A DNA stretch of 38,056 nt. Source: CAYJLC01 sp964370735 (GTDB taxonomy: Bacteria > Bacillota > Clostridia > Oscillospirales > Butyricicoccaceae). The notes below the pieces were generated by a model. That model was not told the DNA's origin and searched no databases. It saw only the letters and a program-made list of their open reading frames with translations. The first letter of the stretch is position 1, and each line of letters starts with the position of its first letter. The stretch is taken from NCBI GenBank assembly GCA_964370735.1, contig CAYJLC010000018.1, positions 1 to 38,056 on the forward strand. Reading direction: 5' to 3'. The position numbers were made by a program, and so were the translations under genes. Below are positions 25,056-33,363 of this stretch, in pieces.

Positions 25056-26378
25056 ATGGAATTATTAAAACAAGAAAAAACACCTAAAAGTACGGTTACT
25101 ATTACTGTAAAGGTTACTAAAGAAGAATTTAAAGGTGCAACTGACAAAGCATTTGCAAAAAACTCTAAAAATGTGAACATACCTGGATTTAGAAAAGGTA
25201 AAGCACCTAGAAATATTATCGAAAAAATGTACGGCGAAAACGTATTTTTCGAAGATGCTATCAACATTTGTTACCCACAAGCATTAGAATACGGTATCAA
25301 AGAAGCTGGAATCACTGCTATTGGTCCTGCTGATGTTGATTTAGACGAGTCTACTGAAGAAGGAATTACTTTCAAATTTGCAGTTCCTGTTGCTCCAGAA
25401 GTTACTTTATCAGCTTATAAAGGCTTAGAAGTAGAAAAAGAAGAAGTAAAAAAACCAACTGCTGCTCAAATCAAAGCTGAATTAGAAGCTATGGCTTCAA
25501 AACTTGCTAGAGTTGAGTCTGTTGATAGAAAAATCAAAAAAGGTGACACTGTAAACTTCGATTTCGAAGGTTTTGTAGACGGCGTTCCTTTCCCAGGTGG
25601 AAAAGCTGAAGGTTTCGATTTAGAAATCGGTTCAGGTCAATTCATCCCAGGTTTCGAAGATGCTATGGTTGGTGCTAAAGCATTAGAAGAAATCGATGTT
25701 AATGTTACTTTCCCAGAAGAATACCACGCTGCTGATTTAGCTGGAAAACCTGCTGTTTTCAAATGCAAAATCAACAATGTTAAAGAAACAATCACTCCAA
25801 AAATCGATGATGAGTTTGCAAAAGATGCATCTGAATTTGATTCTTTAGACGAACTTAAAAAAGATATTTCTGAAAAATTAGTTAAATCAGCTGAAGAAAA
25901 TTCAGTTCGTATGTTTGAGCAAAATTGCTTAGAAGTTTTAACTGGAAACTTAGAAGGAGAAATCCCTGATGTTTTAGTTGAAAGACAAACTGACAGAACT
26001 GTTCAAGACTTTGCTTACAGAGTTCAAATGCAAGGTTTAAATATCGATGATTACTTAAAAATGCAAGGCATGGAAATGGAATCTTTCCGTAAATTATTCA
26101 CTGAGCAATCTGAGAAACAAGTTCGTACAAGACTTGCTTTAGAAGAAGTTGCAAAAGCTGAAAAACTTGAAGTTTCAGAAGAAGACTTAGACAAAGAATT
26201 CGCAACAATTGCTGAAATGTACAAAATGGACGTTGAAGAAGTTAAAAAAGCAATCCCAGCTGATGGCTTAAAAACTGATTTAGTTGTTGGTAAAGCTGTT
26301 GAGTTTGTTCGTGACAACGCAAAAGCTATCAAGCCTAAAAAAGTGAAAAAAGAAGAAACTGCTGAAGACGCTGAATAA
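25056..26378 (+). CDS. tig: Trigger factor
   Basis: Ribosome-bound chaperone with peptidyl-prolyl isomerase activity. At 440 residues: ribosome-binding signature GFRKGKAP (44-51), FKBP-like PPIase insert (about 150-245: GDTVNFDFEGFVDG, FIPGFEDAMVG), and a helical C-terminal arm ending in a Lys/Glu-rich tail. AGGAGG precedes the ATG. clpP follows 62 nt later and clpX 8 nt after that, the usual tig-clpP-clpX operon, linking folding with proteolysis. Confidence 0.97.
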   Translation: MELLKQEKTPKSTVTITVKVTKEEFKGATDKAFAKNSKNVNIPGFRKGKAPRNIIEKMYGENVFFEDAINICYPQALEYGIKEAGITAIGPADVDLDESTEEGITFKFAVPVAPEVTLSAYKGLEVEKEEVKKPTAAQIKAELEAMASKLARVESVDRKIKKGDTVNFDFEGFVDGVPFPGGKAEGFDLEIGSGQFIPGFEDAMVGAKALEEIDVNVTFPEEYHAADLAGKPAVFKCKINNVKETITPKIDDEFAKDASEFDSLDELKKDISEKLVKSAEENSVRMFEQNCLEVLTGNLEGEIPDVLVERQTDRTVQDFAYRVQMQGLNIDDYLKMQGMEMESFRKLFTEQSEKQVRTRLALEEVAKAEKLEVSEEDLDKEFATIAEMYKMDVEEVKKAIPADGLKTDLVVGKAVEFVRDNAKAIKPKKVKKEETAEDAE

Positions 26379-26440
26379 TTTCTAAAATAGTTGCATATAA
26401 TCTATTGATGAAATAAATTTTTTATGAAAGGGGCTTTTCT

Positions 26441-27022
26441 ATGAGTTTAGTACCTATGGTCGTTGAACAAACTAGTCGTGGCGAGCGTTCGTATGACATT
26501 TTTTCAAGACTTTTAAACGATAGAATTATCATTTTATCTGAGGAGGTTAACGACACAACTGCAAGTTTGATCGTTGCCCAACTTCTATATTTAGAAGCTC
26601 AGGACCCAGATAAAGACATCAGTTTTTACATTAATAGCCCTGGTGGTTCAGTTACTGCTGGAATGGCGATTTTCGATACTATGAATTATATCAAACCAGA
26701 TGTTTCTACAATTTGTATCGGACTTGCAGCATCAATGGGCGCATTTTTACTAGCAGCAGGGGCAAAAGGTAAAAGAATTGCTCTTCCAAATAGTGAAATT
26801 ATGATTCACCAACCTTTAGGTGGAACAAGAGGTCAAGCATCTGATATTAAAATACATGCTGAGTGGATTTTAAAAATTAGAGAACGTCTAAACAAAATTT
26901 TAAGCGAAAACACAAATCAGCCTCTTGAAATCATTGAGAGAGATACTGAGCGTGATAACTGGTTATCGGCAAATGACGCTCTTGATTTTGGTATTATCGA
27001 TAAAATTATTGACAAAAGGTAG
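26441..27022 (+). CDS. clpP: ATP-dependent Clp protease proteolytic subunit
   Basis: 193 residues. Catalytic triad Ser98 (GLAASMGAFLL), His123 (IMIHQPLGG) and Asp172 (ERDNWL) is complete; the N-terminal gate region (PMVVEQTSRGERSYDI) is normal. It forms tetradecamers that work with ClpX. GAAAGGGG precedes ATG 26441. A single clpP copy is seen in this window. The gene is followed 8 nt later by clpX. Confidence 0.98.
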   Translation: MSLVPMVVEQTSRGERSYDIFSRLLNDRIIILSEEVNDTTASLIVAQLLYLEAQDPDKDISFYINSPGGSVTAGMAIFDTMNYIKPDVSTICIGLAASMGAFLLAAGAKGKRIALPNSEIMIHQPLGGTRGQASDIKIHAEWILKIRERLNKILSENTNQPLEIIERDTERDNWLSANDALDFGIIDKIIDKR

Positions 27023-27030
27023 AAGAAAAT

Positions 27031-28236
27031 ATGCCAAAAGAAGATAGAGATATTAGATGCTCGTTTTGTGGTAGACCACAAGCAGTAGCAAAAAAACTAA
27101 TCGCTGGAAAAGATGCTTATATTTGTGAAATTTGTATTGAAGAATGTATGCATATCATAAATCCAGAAGCTGATTTTGAAATGGACGATGAAAAGTTAAG
27201 CGAGGAAATCTCGCTTGACAATCTACCAACTCCAAAAGAGCTGAAAGAAACGCTTGATATGTACGTTATAGGTCAAGAAAAAGCGAAAAAAACGCTTGCT
27301 GTTGCCGTTTATAACCACTATAAGCGTATGCGTGAGGAAATTGAGGACGACGGTGTTGAACTTCAAAAAAGTAATGTTTTGATGTTAGGCTCGTCTGGTT
27401 CAGGAAAAACTCTTCTTGCACAAACTTTAGCAAGATGCTTAAAAGTACCATTTGCAATCGTCGATGCAACAACTGTCACTGAGGCAGGATATGTTGGGGA
27501 TGACGTTGAAAATATCCTTTTAAGACTTGTACAAGCTGCTGATTTCGATGTAGAGCTTGCCGAAAAAGGCATAATTTATGTTGATGAAATTGATAAAATT
27601 TCTCGTAAAAGTGAAAGTGCATCTATTACTCGTGATGTTAGTGGTGAAGGTGTTCAACAAGCACTTCTGAAAATTTTAGAAGGAACTGTTGCAAACGTGC
27701 CTCCGTCTGGTGGTAGAAAACATCCACATCAAGAATTTATCGAGATTGATACGGCAAATATTTTATTTATTTGCGGTGGTGCTTTTGCTGGTATTGAGAA
27801 AATCATCGAGCGTCGTATTGGTAAAAAAAGCATTGGTTTCGGTGCTGAAATTGCTGATAAGACAGAAGTTGATAACATTTTCTCACGCGTAGAACCGCAA
27901 GATTTGCTGAAATTTGGTCTAATACCAGAACTTGTTGGCAGACTTCCTGCTGTTGTTTCGCTTGAGAAACTAGATAAAGATGCTCTTATTAAAATACTTA
28001 CTGAGCCTAAAAATGCTATTGTTAAACAATACAAAAAACTTCTGAAAATGGACGATGTTGAACTTGTTTTCGAAGATGATGCTATTGAGGCAATTGCAGA
28101 TAAGGCGCTTGAAAGAAATACAGGGGCTAGGGGACTTCGTGCTGTAATCGAGGAAGTAATGATGGATATTATGTTTGATACTCCATCAAATCCTGAATTA
28201 AAACAAATCGTTGTCACTAAAGAAATGATAAAATAA
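27031..28236 (+). CDS. clpX: ATP-dependent Clp protease ATPase subunit ClpX
   Basis: AAA+ unfoldase that feeds ClpP. At 401 residues: N-terminal zinc-binding domain (Cys10, Cys13, Cys32, Cys35), Walker A (120-127), Walker B IIYVDEID (Asp185, Glu186), pore loop GYVGDD, the RKH loop (228-234) and ClpP-binding IGF tripeptide (268-270), and sensor-2 GARGLRA. The P-loop reads G-S-S-G-S-G-K-T instead of the usual G-P-T-G-S-G-K-T, an uncommon but probably tolerated change. It ends the operon with a bidirectional terminator against dpaB. Confidence 0.97.
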   Translation: MPKEDRDIRCSFCGRPQAVAKKLIAGKDAYICEICIEECMHIINPEADFEMDDEKLSEEISLDNLPTPKELKETLDMYVIGQEKAKKTLAVAVYNHYKRMREEIEDDGVELQKSNVLMLGSSGSGKTLLAQTLARCLKVPFAIVDATTVTEAGYVGDDVENILLRLVQAADFDVELAEKGIIYVDEIDKISRKSESASITRDVSGEGVQQALLKILEGTVANVPPSGGRKHPHQEFIEIDTANILFICGGAFAGIEKIIERRIGKKSIGFGAEIADKTEVDNIFSRVEPQDLLKFGLIPELVGRLPAVVSLEKLDKDALIKILTEPKNAIVKQYKKLLKMDDVELVFEDDAIEAIADKALERNTGARGLRAVIEEVMMDIMFDTPSNPELKQIVVTKEMIK

Positions 28237-28237
28237 T

Positions 28238-28265
28238 AAAAGAGGTGAGTTTTCACCTCTTTTTT
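28238..28265. terminator. Bidirectional terminator between clpX and dpaB
   Basis: AAAAGAGGTGA (28238-28248) pairs with TCACCTCTTTT (28253-28263) around a GTTT loop; T residues continue to 28265 on the plus strand and A residues on the left give T residues on the minus strand. It sits between convergent stops. Confidence 0.9.
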
Positions 28266-28830
28266 ATATTAAAATAGGCTGAATTTGTTTTCCCATTAAT
28301 GCGTGCTCGATAGTTTGTGGAACTTGCTCCATATCACACACAAGTGAATTTGGTTTATCAAATGGCGCATCTTGACCTAAAGGCACAAAGAAATAATGCT
28401 TGCGGTTCAAAAGTGTCGCTATACTGTGCGCATTTGCAGATAATCCGTCGTTAGTTGCTAGAGCAATGACGACGGGTTTTTCGTTCCTTAAATGCGATTT
28501 AGTCGCCATTGTGACCGTATTATCGGTGATACCGTTTGCAAGCTTTGCGAGTGTATTTCCGGTGCAAGGAGCGATTAGTAGCGCGTCGAAAAGATGATTA
28601 GGTCCAACAGTTTCGGCTGAAACAATCGTTTTAATTGCCGACTTGCCACATATCTTTAGAATTTCCTCGATAATTTCTTCACTCTTGCCGAAACGAGTAT
28701 CAGTATTTTGCACATTTTCAGAAAATATAGGAGTTAATTCATAGCCTAAGTTTAATAGTTTTTTGCAAATTTCAATAGCTTTTCTCGTTGTACAAAAAGA
28801 GCCACAAAATGCAATACCCAGTTTAATCAT
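28264..28830 (-). CDS. dpaB: Dipicolinate synthase subunit B
   Basis: Flavoprotein-like subunit (SpoVFB) of the enzyme making dipicolinic acid for the spore core; acts in the mother cell late in sporulation. At 188 residues, the N-terminus LGIAFCGSFCTTRKAI and PCTGNTLAKLANGITDNTVTMA are typical of DpaB, and SANAHSIATLLNRKHYFFVPLGQD follows. It overlaps dpaA by 8 nt (28823-28830) with AGGAG inside the dpaA end, so translation is coupled. It is strong evidence that the organism forms endospores. Confidence 0.95.
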   Translation of the reverse strand: MIKLGIAFCGSFCTTRKAIEICKKLLNLGYELTPIFSENVQNTDTRFGKSEEIIEEILKICGKSAIKTIVSAETVGPNHLFDALLIAPCTGNTLAKLANGITDNTVTMATKSHLRNEKPVVIALATNDGLSANAHSIATLLNRKHYFFVPLGQDAPFDKPNSLVCDMEQVPQTIEHALMGKQIQPILI

Positions 28831-29671
28831 TTTGCACTCCTAACTCGTCTAAAATAGACAAAATTGTATTAAAAATGTATTTTGCAGAGCTAATTGGTGC
28901 CACTTTTCCAGGTAGAGAAAGTGCCCAGATAACTTTTATTGACATATTCGCACATGCTTCGAAATCTACACCACCCGGCTTTGAGGCAAGGTCAATAATA
29001 AGCGTGTCTTTAGAGATTTTCGATAGAACATCAGCGTTTAAAACCAGATTTGGAATCGTGTTAAATATAACGTTGAAATTTTCTTTAAAATCCAGTTTAT
29101 TAAGATGTAAAACCTCGATATTTTGAGATTTTATGTATGCAAGTTCAGTCATATTTCTCGCAGAAACTAAAGTTTTCGCACCAAGCGCCGATAACCTAGA
29201 CGCAAGCGTTTTCGCGACCTTTCCACTGCCTAGAACCAAAGCTTTGCTGTCGAAAATCGTAATTGGAAGTTCATCGAAAGCAATGCCAATAGCACCTTCG
29301 GCAGTAGGAATTGCGTTCATTATGGCAAGTTCTTCGCGTTTTAGATAATCAATCACTTCCAAATTGTACTCTTTAAACAAATTTTCCACCTTACTTGTCA
29401 CATTGCCTGCCAAAATTATAGAATTTTTAGGAATCTTAGGCAAAATATCCTCAAGTAATACTTTTTTTATTGATATCGATGTATTTAAATATACCTCGTC
29501 AGTAGAAATTGGGAAAATATATATGTCGCAATTTTTTTGAACTTTATTAAACTTAAAATCGCCTTTTTCTTGTGCAAATGTAAATATATTGAAACCAAAT
29601 TCTTCTAAATATTTAGCGAGATAATTGTGTCTTAAATCGCCACCTAAAACAGCTACATCTATTTTTTTCAT
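28823..29671 (-). CDS. dpaA: Dipicolinate synthase subunit A
   Basis: The oxidoreductase-like subunit (SpoVFA) that makes dipicolinate with DpaB. At 282 residues it starts MKKIDVAVLGGDLRHNYLAKYL and has a Rossmann fold VLGSGKVAKTLASRLSALGAKTLVSARN, then FNTIPNLVLNADVL and IDLASKPGGVDF, the family pattern. AGGGTGTG precedes the ATG. dpaB follows with 8-nt overlap. Here the pair is free of asd-dapG, its usual partners in bacilli. Sigma-K control would be expected; a weak match to its consensus is seen upstream but not conclusive. Confidence 0.93.
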   Translation of the reverse strand: MKKIDVAVLGGDLRHNYLAKYLEEFGFNIFTFAQEKGDFKFNKVQKNCDIYIFPISTDEVYLNTSISIKKVLLEDILPKIPKNSIILAGNVTSKVENLFKEYNLEVIDYLKREELAIMNAIPTAEGAIGIAFDELPITIFDSKALVLGSGKVAKTLASRLSALGAKTLVSARNMTELAYIKSQNIEVLHLNKLDFKENFNVIFNTIPNLVLNADVLSKISKDTLIIDLASKPGGVDFEACANMSIKVIWALSLPGKVAPISSAKYIFNTILSILDELGVQND

Positions 29672-29733
29672 TTTATCACACCCTTCTCTTAATCATAGTA
29701 TTCAAAAAAAATTAAAATGTTCGAAAATAACTA

Positions 29734-29762
29734 TTGATTTTTGTTAATTTATGGTGTATAAT
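29734..29762 (+). promoter_or_regulatory. Sigma-A promoter of the EF-G paralogue
   Basis: TTGATT (29734-29739), 17-bp spacer, TATAAT (29757-29762). A second TATAAT at 29802-29807 lacks a well-placed -35 (TTGTAC 19 bp upstream) and could be a weaker start. Confidence 0.7.
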
Positions 29763-29842
29763 TACTACATAATTATTTGTACATAGAGTTAAATTTTTAT
29801 GTATAATCAACAAAACAGTTTATTTTGAAAGGAGCAATTATT

Positions 29843-31912
29843 ATGCGTCAATACTTAGCTAGTAAAATTAGAAACTTGGCTATTGTCGGTCACTGTTCTG
29901 CTGGGAAAACCTCTCTTGCGGAGGCTATGCTTTATAAGGCGAACATCACCGACCGTCTAGGGACTATTGCAGAACAGAACACCGTTTGCGACTATGAACA
30001 AGAAGAAACCAAAAGAAAAACATCAGTTAACACCGCGCTTGCACCTTTAACGTGGGGTAGTGTAAAGATTAATTTAGTCGATACTCCCGGGCTTTTTGAC
30101 TTCCAAACTGGATTTTATGAGGGGATTTCTGCGTGTGAAAGCGTATTAATCGTAGTTTCAGGAAAATCTGGCGTTTCAGTTGGCTCAGAAAAAGCATATA
30201 AAGCTGCCGAAAAACTCGGTAAATCAAGAATGATTTTTGTAAATAAGCTTGACTCGACGAGTGCAGATTTTTACAAAGTTTTAGAGCAACTGAAAATTAA
30301 ATTTGGACCGTCGATTTGCCCTATTTTTGCGCCTTTTATGGTGGGGGATAATGTGGATTGCTACATAAATTTAATCACAGATAAAGCCTATAAATTCTCG
30401 GCTGTCGATGAATACAGCGAGTGTCCTATGCCAGACACTGGGCATAAACTTGATGGTTTAAAAGCTGCTATTTATGAGGCAGTTGCAGAAACATCAGAAG
30501 AACTTTTTGAAAAATATTTCTCAGGGGAAGAATTTACAAGAACAGAAATTTTAACAGGTTTGCATGAAGGCGTAAAAACTGGTGCAATTACACCTGTAAT
30601 TTGTGGTTCTGCTCAAAATCTAGAGGGAATTGAAACACTTTTAGATGGAATTTGTGACTATTTGCCATCGGCTTGGGAAAATGGCGATGCAAATGCGACA
30701 AATGAAGAAGGCAACCCTATTTTGGTTAAGTGTACCGACGAAGCACCGTTTTCAGGATATATTTTCAAAACAGTTTCAGACCCATTTGTGGGCAAGCAAA
30801 GTTATTTGAAAATTGTTTCAGGAAAGGTAGCACCAGGACAAATGGTGCATAACGCTCGCACAGGTGAGCAAGAAAAAGTTTCGAAAATAGTTCTTCTTCG
30901 TGGAAAAAAACCTATTGAAATGACATCGGTTACTGCTGGAGATATATGTGTTTTACTAAAACTTTCAAACACTGCGACAGGGGATACTTTGTGCGATAGT
31001 TCATTTAAAGTTGAATATGACAAAGTAGAATTTGCAAAACCATCACTTTCTATGGCTGTAAAAGCAGTTAAACGTGGTGACGAGCCTAAAATTGTTGCTT
31101 CTCTTGCAAAAATTCTTGATGAAGATCCTTGTATGAGATTTTTCAGTAATACAGAAACTCACGAATATATCGTGACAGGTTTAGGCGAACAACATCTTGA
31201 TGTTATTTTAAATAAACTTAAAAATAAATATTCGGTTGATGCGAAATTCGAAACACCGATGATTGCATATCGCGAAACGATTAAAAAGAAAGTTAACGCT
31301 GAAGGAAAACATAAAAAACAATCTGGAGGCCATGGTCAGTATGGACATGTTTTAATCAGATTTGAGCCAAATGGTTACTCAGATTTAGTGTTTGACGAAG
31401 AGGTTGTTGGTGGTAAAGTGCCGAAAAATTACTTCCCAGCAGTTGAAAAAGGCCTTGAAGAATGCGTAAAATCAGGTGTTTTAGCAGGCTATCCTTTGAT
31501 AGGGCTGAAAGCTGTTTTATATGATGGCTCTTATCATGATGTCGATTCTTCGGAGATGGCATTTAAGCAAGCTGTTGGAATTGCGTATAAAAATGGTATC
31601 AAAGATGCAGGACCAGTTATTTTAGAGCCGATTCACAGTGTGAAAATCTATGTTCCAGATGAATACACAGGCGACATTATTGGCGAAATCAACAAGCGTC
31701 GTGGACATATTTTAGGTATGGAAAAAAATGATGAATTGCAAGCTATTTTTGCAGAAGCACCAATCTCAGAAATGCATGATTTCTTAAACAAACTTCGTCA
31801 AATATCTCATGATAGAGGCTATTTTGAAATGGAATTTGAAAGATATGATGAACTTCAAGCTAATTTAGCAGAAAAAGTTATTGCTCAAGCAAAACAACAA
31901 GCAGATGCATAA
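29843..31912 (+). CDS. EF-G-like translational GTPase (FusA2-type paralogue)
   Basis: 689 residues with the five EF-G domains. G1 reads GHCSAGKTS, G3 VDTPGLFDF, G4 NKLD; domain IV has the KQSGGHGQYGHV region with GQYGH, and the C-terminus resembles EF-G. The G1 motif differs from canonical EF-G (AHIDAGKTT), the G-H-x-S-x-GKTSLAEA form being typical of the EF-G-like paralogues that many clostridia carry beside true FusA. Role unknown: possibly translation under stress or in recycling. ATG 29843 is chosen as AAAGGAG lies at the right distance; TTG 29825 would be too far upstream. It is monocistronic, with its own promoter and terminator. Confidence 0.88.
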   Translation: MRQYLASKIRNLAIVGHCSAGKTSLAEAMLYKANITDRLGTIAEQNTVCDYEQEETKRKTSVNTALAPLTWGSVKINLVDTPGLFDFQTGFYEGISACESVLIVVSGKSGVSVGSEKAYKAAEKLGKSRMIFVNKLDSTSADFYKVLEQLKIKFGPSICPIFAPFMVGDNVDCYINLITDKAYKFSAVDEYSECPMPDTGHKLDGLKAAIYEAVAETSEELFEKYFSGEEFTRTEILTGLHEGVKTGAITPVICGSAQNLEGIETLLDGICDYLPSAWENGDANATNEEGNPILVKCTDEAPFSGYIFKTVSDPFVGKQSYLKIVSGKVAPGQMVHNARTGEQEKVSKIVLLRGKKPIEMTSVTAGDICVLLKLSNTATGDTLCDSSFKVEYDKVEFAKPSLSMAVKAVKRGDEPKIVASLAKILDEDPCMRFFSNTETHEYIVTGLGEQHLDVILNKLKNKYSVDAKFETPMIAYRETIKKKVNAEGKHKKQSGGHGQYGHVLIRFEPNGYSDLVFDEEVVGGKVPKNYFPAVEKGLEECVKSGVLAGYPLIGLKAVLYDGSYHDVDSSEMAFKQAVGIAYKNGIKDAGPVILEPIHSVKIYVPDEYTGDIIGEINKRRGHILGMEKNDELQAIFAEAPISEMHDFLNKLRQISHDRGYFEMEFERYDELQANLAEKVIAQAKQQADA

Positions 31913-31917
31913 AAATA

Positions 31918-31945
31918 AACCTCGAGGGAAACTTCGAGGTTTTTT
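31918..31945 (+). terminator. Intrinsic terminator of the EF-G paralogue
   Basis: AACCTCGA (31918-31925) pairs with TCGAGGTT (31934-31941), 8-nt loop, followed by Ts. Confidence 0.88.
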
Positions 31946-31946
31946 C

Positions 31947-31975
31947 TTGAAATTTTAACCTTGTTTTTGTATAAT
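31947..31975 (+). promoter_or_regulatory. Near-consensus promoter ahead of the radical-SAM remnant
   Basis: TTGAAA (31947-31952), 17-bp spacer, TATAAT (31970-31975). The RNA would start near 31982 and end at the hairpin 32114-32133, carrying only the 34-residue remnant. Confidence 0.7.
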
Positions 31976-31997
31976 ACCATTGAAAGTAGGTGGTGTT

Positions 31998-32102
31998 TTG
32001 AAAGAAATTATGTCAAAATCAATCATATCGGCTAAAAATAATATGAATATTTATCGTGGGTGTACACATAGGTGGATAGTAAGTTATCATTATTTTAAAT
32101 AA
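31998..32102 (+). pseudogene. 5' fragment of a radical-SAM (SPL-type) protein gene
   Basis: A 34-codon frame starts at TTG 31998 (AGGTGGTG upstream) and encodes ...MSKSIISAKNNMNIYRGCTHRW.... The stretch SAKNNMNIYRGCTH matches the start of SPL-like radical-SAM proteins, where it goes on as GCIYCDSR with the CxxxCxxC cluster. Only the first Cys is left; the frame then diverges and stops. In the +1 frame D-S-K and Y-H residues reappear, as if an internal piece were deleted. It has a strong promoter and RBS but can hardly make an active enzyme. It might alternatively be a true short peptide gene. Confidence 0.7.
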
Positions 32103-32113
32103 GGCAAACAAAA

Positions 32114-32133
32114 AAGACCTCGATTGAGGTCTT
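32114..32133. terminator. Bidirectional terminator between remnant and zinc-ribbon gene
   Basis: AAGACCTC (32114-32121) pairs with GAGGTCTT (32126-32133), GATT loop. The minus strand has a T6 tract after it, making a strong terminator for the zinc-ribbon gene (stop 32153); the plus side has AATTTA only. Confidence 0.8.
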
Positions 32134-32152
32134 AATTTATGTAACTTTGAGT

Positions 32153-32551
32153 TTAGTAGTACATTGCGCCTGTCATTGTTGACATTACAGTTGTAATAAT
32201 TACAAAACCGTTGTATAAAATACCGATTACTAAACCAATGATAGCTAAAATTTTAGCTTTTTTCTTAGCAGCATCGAATGTTTCTTGGCTTGTAGCTTTT
32301 TTTGCTTGTAAAGTGAATACAAGAGAAAGAACACCAAAAAGAATGTTGAATAAGATTGTAACGATTGATAATACTAAAAGTCCGTTTGTGTTTGGAACAA
32401 CAAAACCAGCGTTTTGGTATTGATTGTTTTGTGCATTAAATTGATTATTTGGTGCATTGTATTGTTGGCTTGGTTGGCCTACGATAGCACCACAGTTACC
32501 ACAGTTAGTTGAGTTGTCAGCAACTTGTGATCCACATTGTGTACAGTTCAT
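32153..32551 (-). CDS. Zinc-ribbon membrane protein with CD225/dispanin-like region
   Basis: 132 residues from the ATG at 32549-32551, which has GGAGG about 7 nt upstream; the longer frame start is unlikely. The N-terminus is a zinc ribbon, CTQCGSQV...NCGNCGAIV, followed by a Gln/Asn-rich linker (QQYNAPNNQFNAQNNQYQ), then two membrane helices (LLVLSIVTILFNILFGVLSLVFTLQA; ILAIIGLVIGILYNGFVIITTVM) with a loop rich in Ala and Lys between. The two-helix part resembles CD225/interferon-induced transmembrane proteins, widespread small bacterial membrane proteins of unknown function. It is monocistronic with its own promoter and terminator. Confidence 0.75.
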   Translation of the reverse strand: MNCTQCGSQVADNSTNCGNCGAIVGQPSQQYNAPNNQFNAQNNQYQNAGFVVPNTNGLLVLSIVTILFNILFGVLSLVFTLQAKKATSQETFDAAKKKAKILAIIGLVIGILYNGFVIITTVMSTMTGAMYY

Positions 32552-32597
32552 AAATAAATCCTCCAAAATTGAATTAAATGCGTTTATACGCTAATAA

Positions 32598-32626
32598 AGT
32601 ATATCACACTACTTACAAAAATGCAA
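32598..32626 (-). promoter_or_regulatory. Promoter of the zinc-ribbon gene
   Basis: Minus strand: TTGCAT (32621-32626), 17-bp spacer, TATACT (32598-32603) with TGA ahead of the -10. A GCGT-N4-ACGC palindrome at 32580-32591 lies near the expected start. Confidence 0.6.
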
Positions 32627-32652
32627 GCAATTTTTTGTAAAAAATGTAGAAA

Positions 32653-32674
32653 AAAGTTGCTTTATAGCAACTTT
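32653..32674 (-). terminator. Terminator of the 4Fe-4S protein gene
   Basis: Minus strand: AAAGTTGCT pairs with AGCAACTTT (9 bp, ATAA loop), followed by Ts; it overlaps the last codons and the TAA stop (32662-32664). Confidence 0.8.
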
Positions 32675-33315
32675 CCATCTATCGAAATCGTTTTAATATC
32701 ACAAGGAATGGTTTTTCCACTTGCTTTAACTGCATTCAATGTTGCATTTTCTATTCCGAAGCAACAAGGAACTTCCATTCTCGCAACAGTGACACTTTTA
32801 ATATCATTATATGCAAGTATTTTTGTTAATTTTTCGGTATAATCGCCTTCATCTAGTTTTGGACATCCGATAATTGCGATTTTTCCATTTATAAAATCAG
32901 CGTGGAAATTCGCGTAAGCATAAGCCGCACAATCAGCAGCAACTAGCAAATCTGCATCGTTAAAATAAGAAGTTGTTTCAGAAATAAGTTTAATTTGAAT
33001 AGGCCATTGGCGTAGTGCAGACGGCATATCTACTGAAGAAACTTCATTTTTTTCTGGTGTAATATTTTTCGACACAGAAGAAGGACATCCACCAAAAGAG
33101 AGGGATGGTTTTTCCTTTTTTATAGGAATATTTGAAAAACTGATTGCATTTGTAGGACATACTGGCAAACAATTGCCGATTCCGTCGCAATAATCATCAC
33201 GAACTACCTTCGCCTTGCCATTTACCATTTCAATAGCACTTTGCTTGCAAGTTTTTGCACATAGCGAACATCCTACGCATTTTTCTTCATCTATTTGAAT
33301 AATTGTTTTAGTCAT
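32662..33315 (-). CDS. 4Fe-4S binding protein (ferredoxin-like, Hcp-linked type)
   Basis: 217 residues from ATG 33313-33315, just after AGGAGG; the longer frame start at 33369 lies within the promoter region and is not credible. The N-terminus is a ferredoxin domain: C-x2-C-x2-C-x3-C at Cys13, 16, 19, 23, then Cys43, Cys49, Cys53-Pro. The C-terminal part holds more conserved Cys sites (ADCAAY, GCPKLDE, EVPCCFG) and WPIQIKL. This protein type is known beside hydroxylamine reductase (hcp) or Crp/Fnr regulators in clostridia, probably passing electrons in nitrosative stress defence; no hcp gene is present here. It is divergent from the Crp/Fnr gene and is probably controlled by it. Confidence 0.85.
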   Translation of the reverse strand: MTKTIIQIDEEKCVGCSLCAKTCKQSAIEMVNGKAKVVRDDYCDGIGNCLPVCPTNAISFSNIPIKKEKPSLSFGGCPSSVSKNITPEKNEVSSVDMPSALRQWPIQIKLISETTSYFNDADLLVAADCAAYAYANFHADFINGKIAIIGCPKLDEGDYTEKLTKILAYNDIKSVTVARMEVPCCFGIENATLNAVKASGKTIPCDIKTISIDGKLL

Positions 33316-33329
33316 TTTAAAAATCCTCC

Positions 33330-33358
33330 TTGACTTTATATGTATATTATAATAGAAT
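33330..33358 (+). promoter_or_regulatory. Promoter of the Crp/Fnr regulator gene
   Basis: TTGACT (33330-33335), 17-bp spacer, TAGAAT (33353-33358). The start would fall near 33365, inside the palindrome 33364-33377, an autorepression-like layout. On the minus strand -10 candidates for the 4Fe-4S gene (for example TATAAT at 33346-33351) lack a -35, as in activator-dependent promoters. Confidence 0.6.
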
Positions 33359-33363
33359 ATAAG

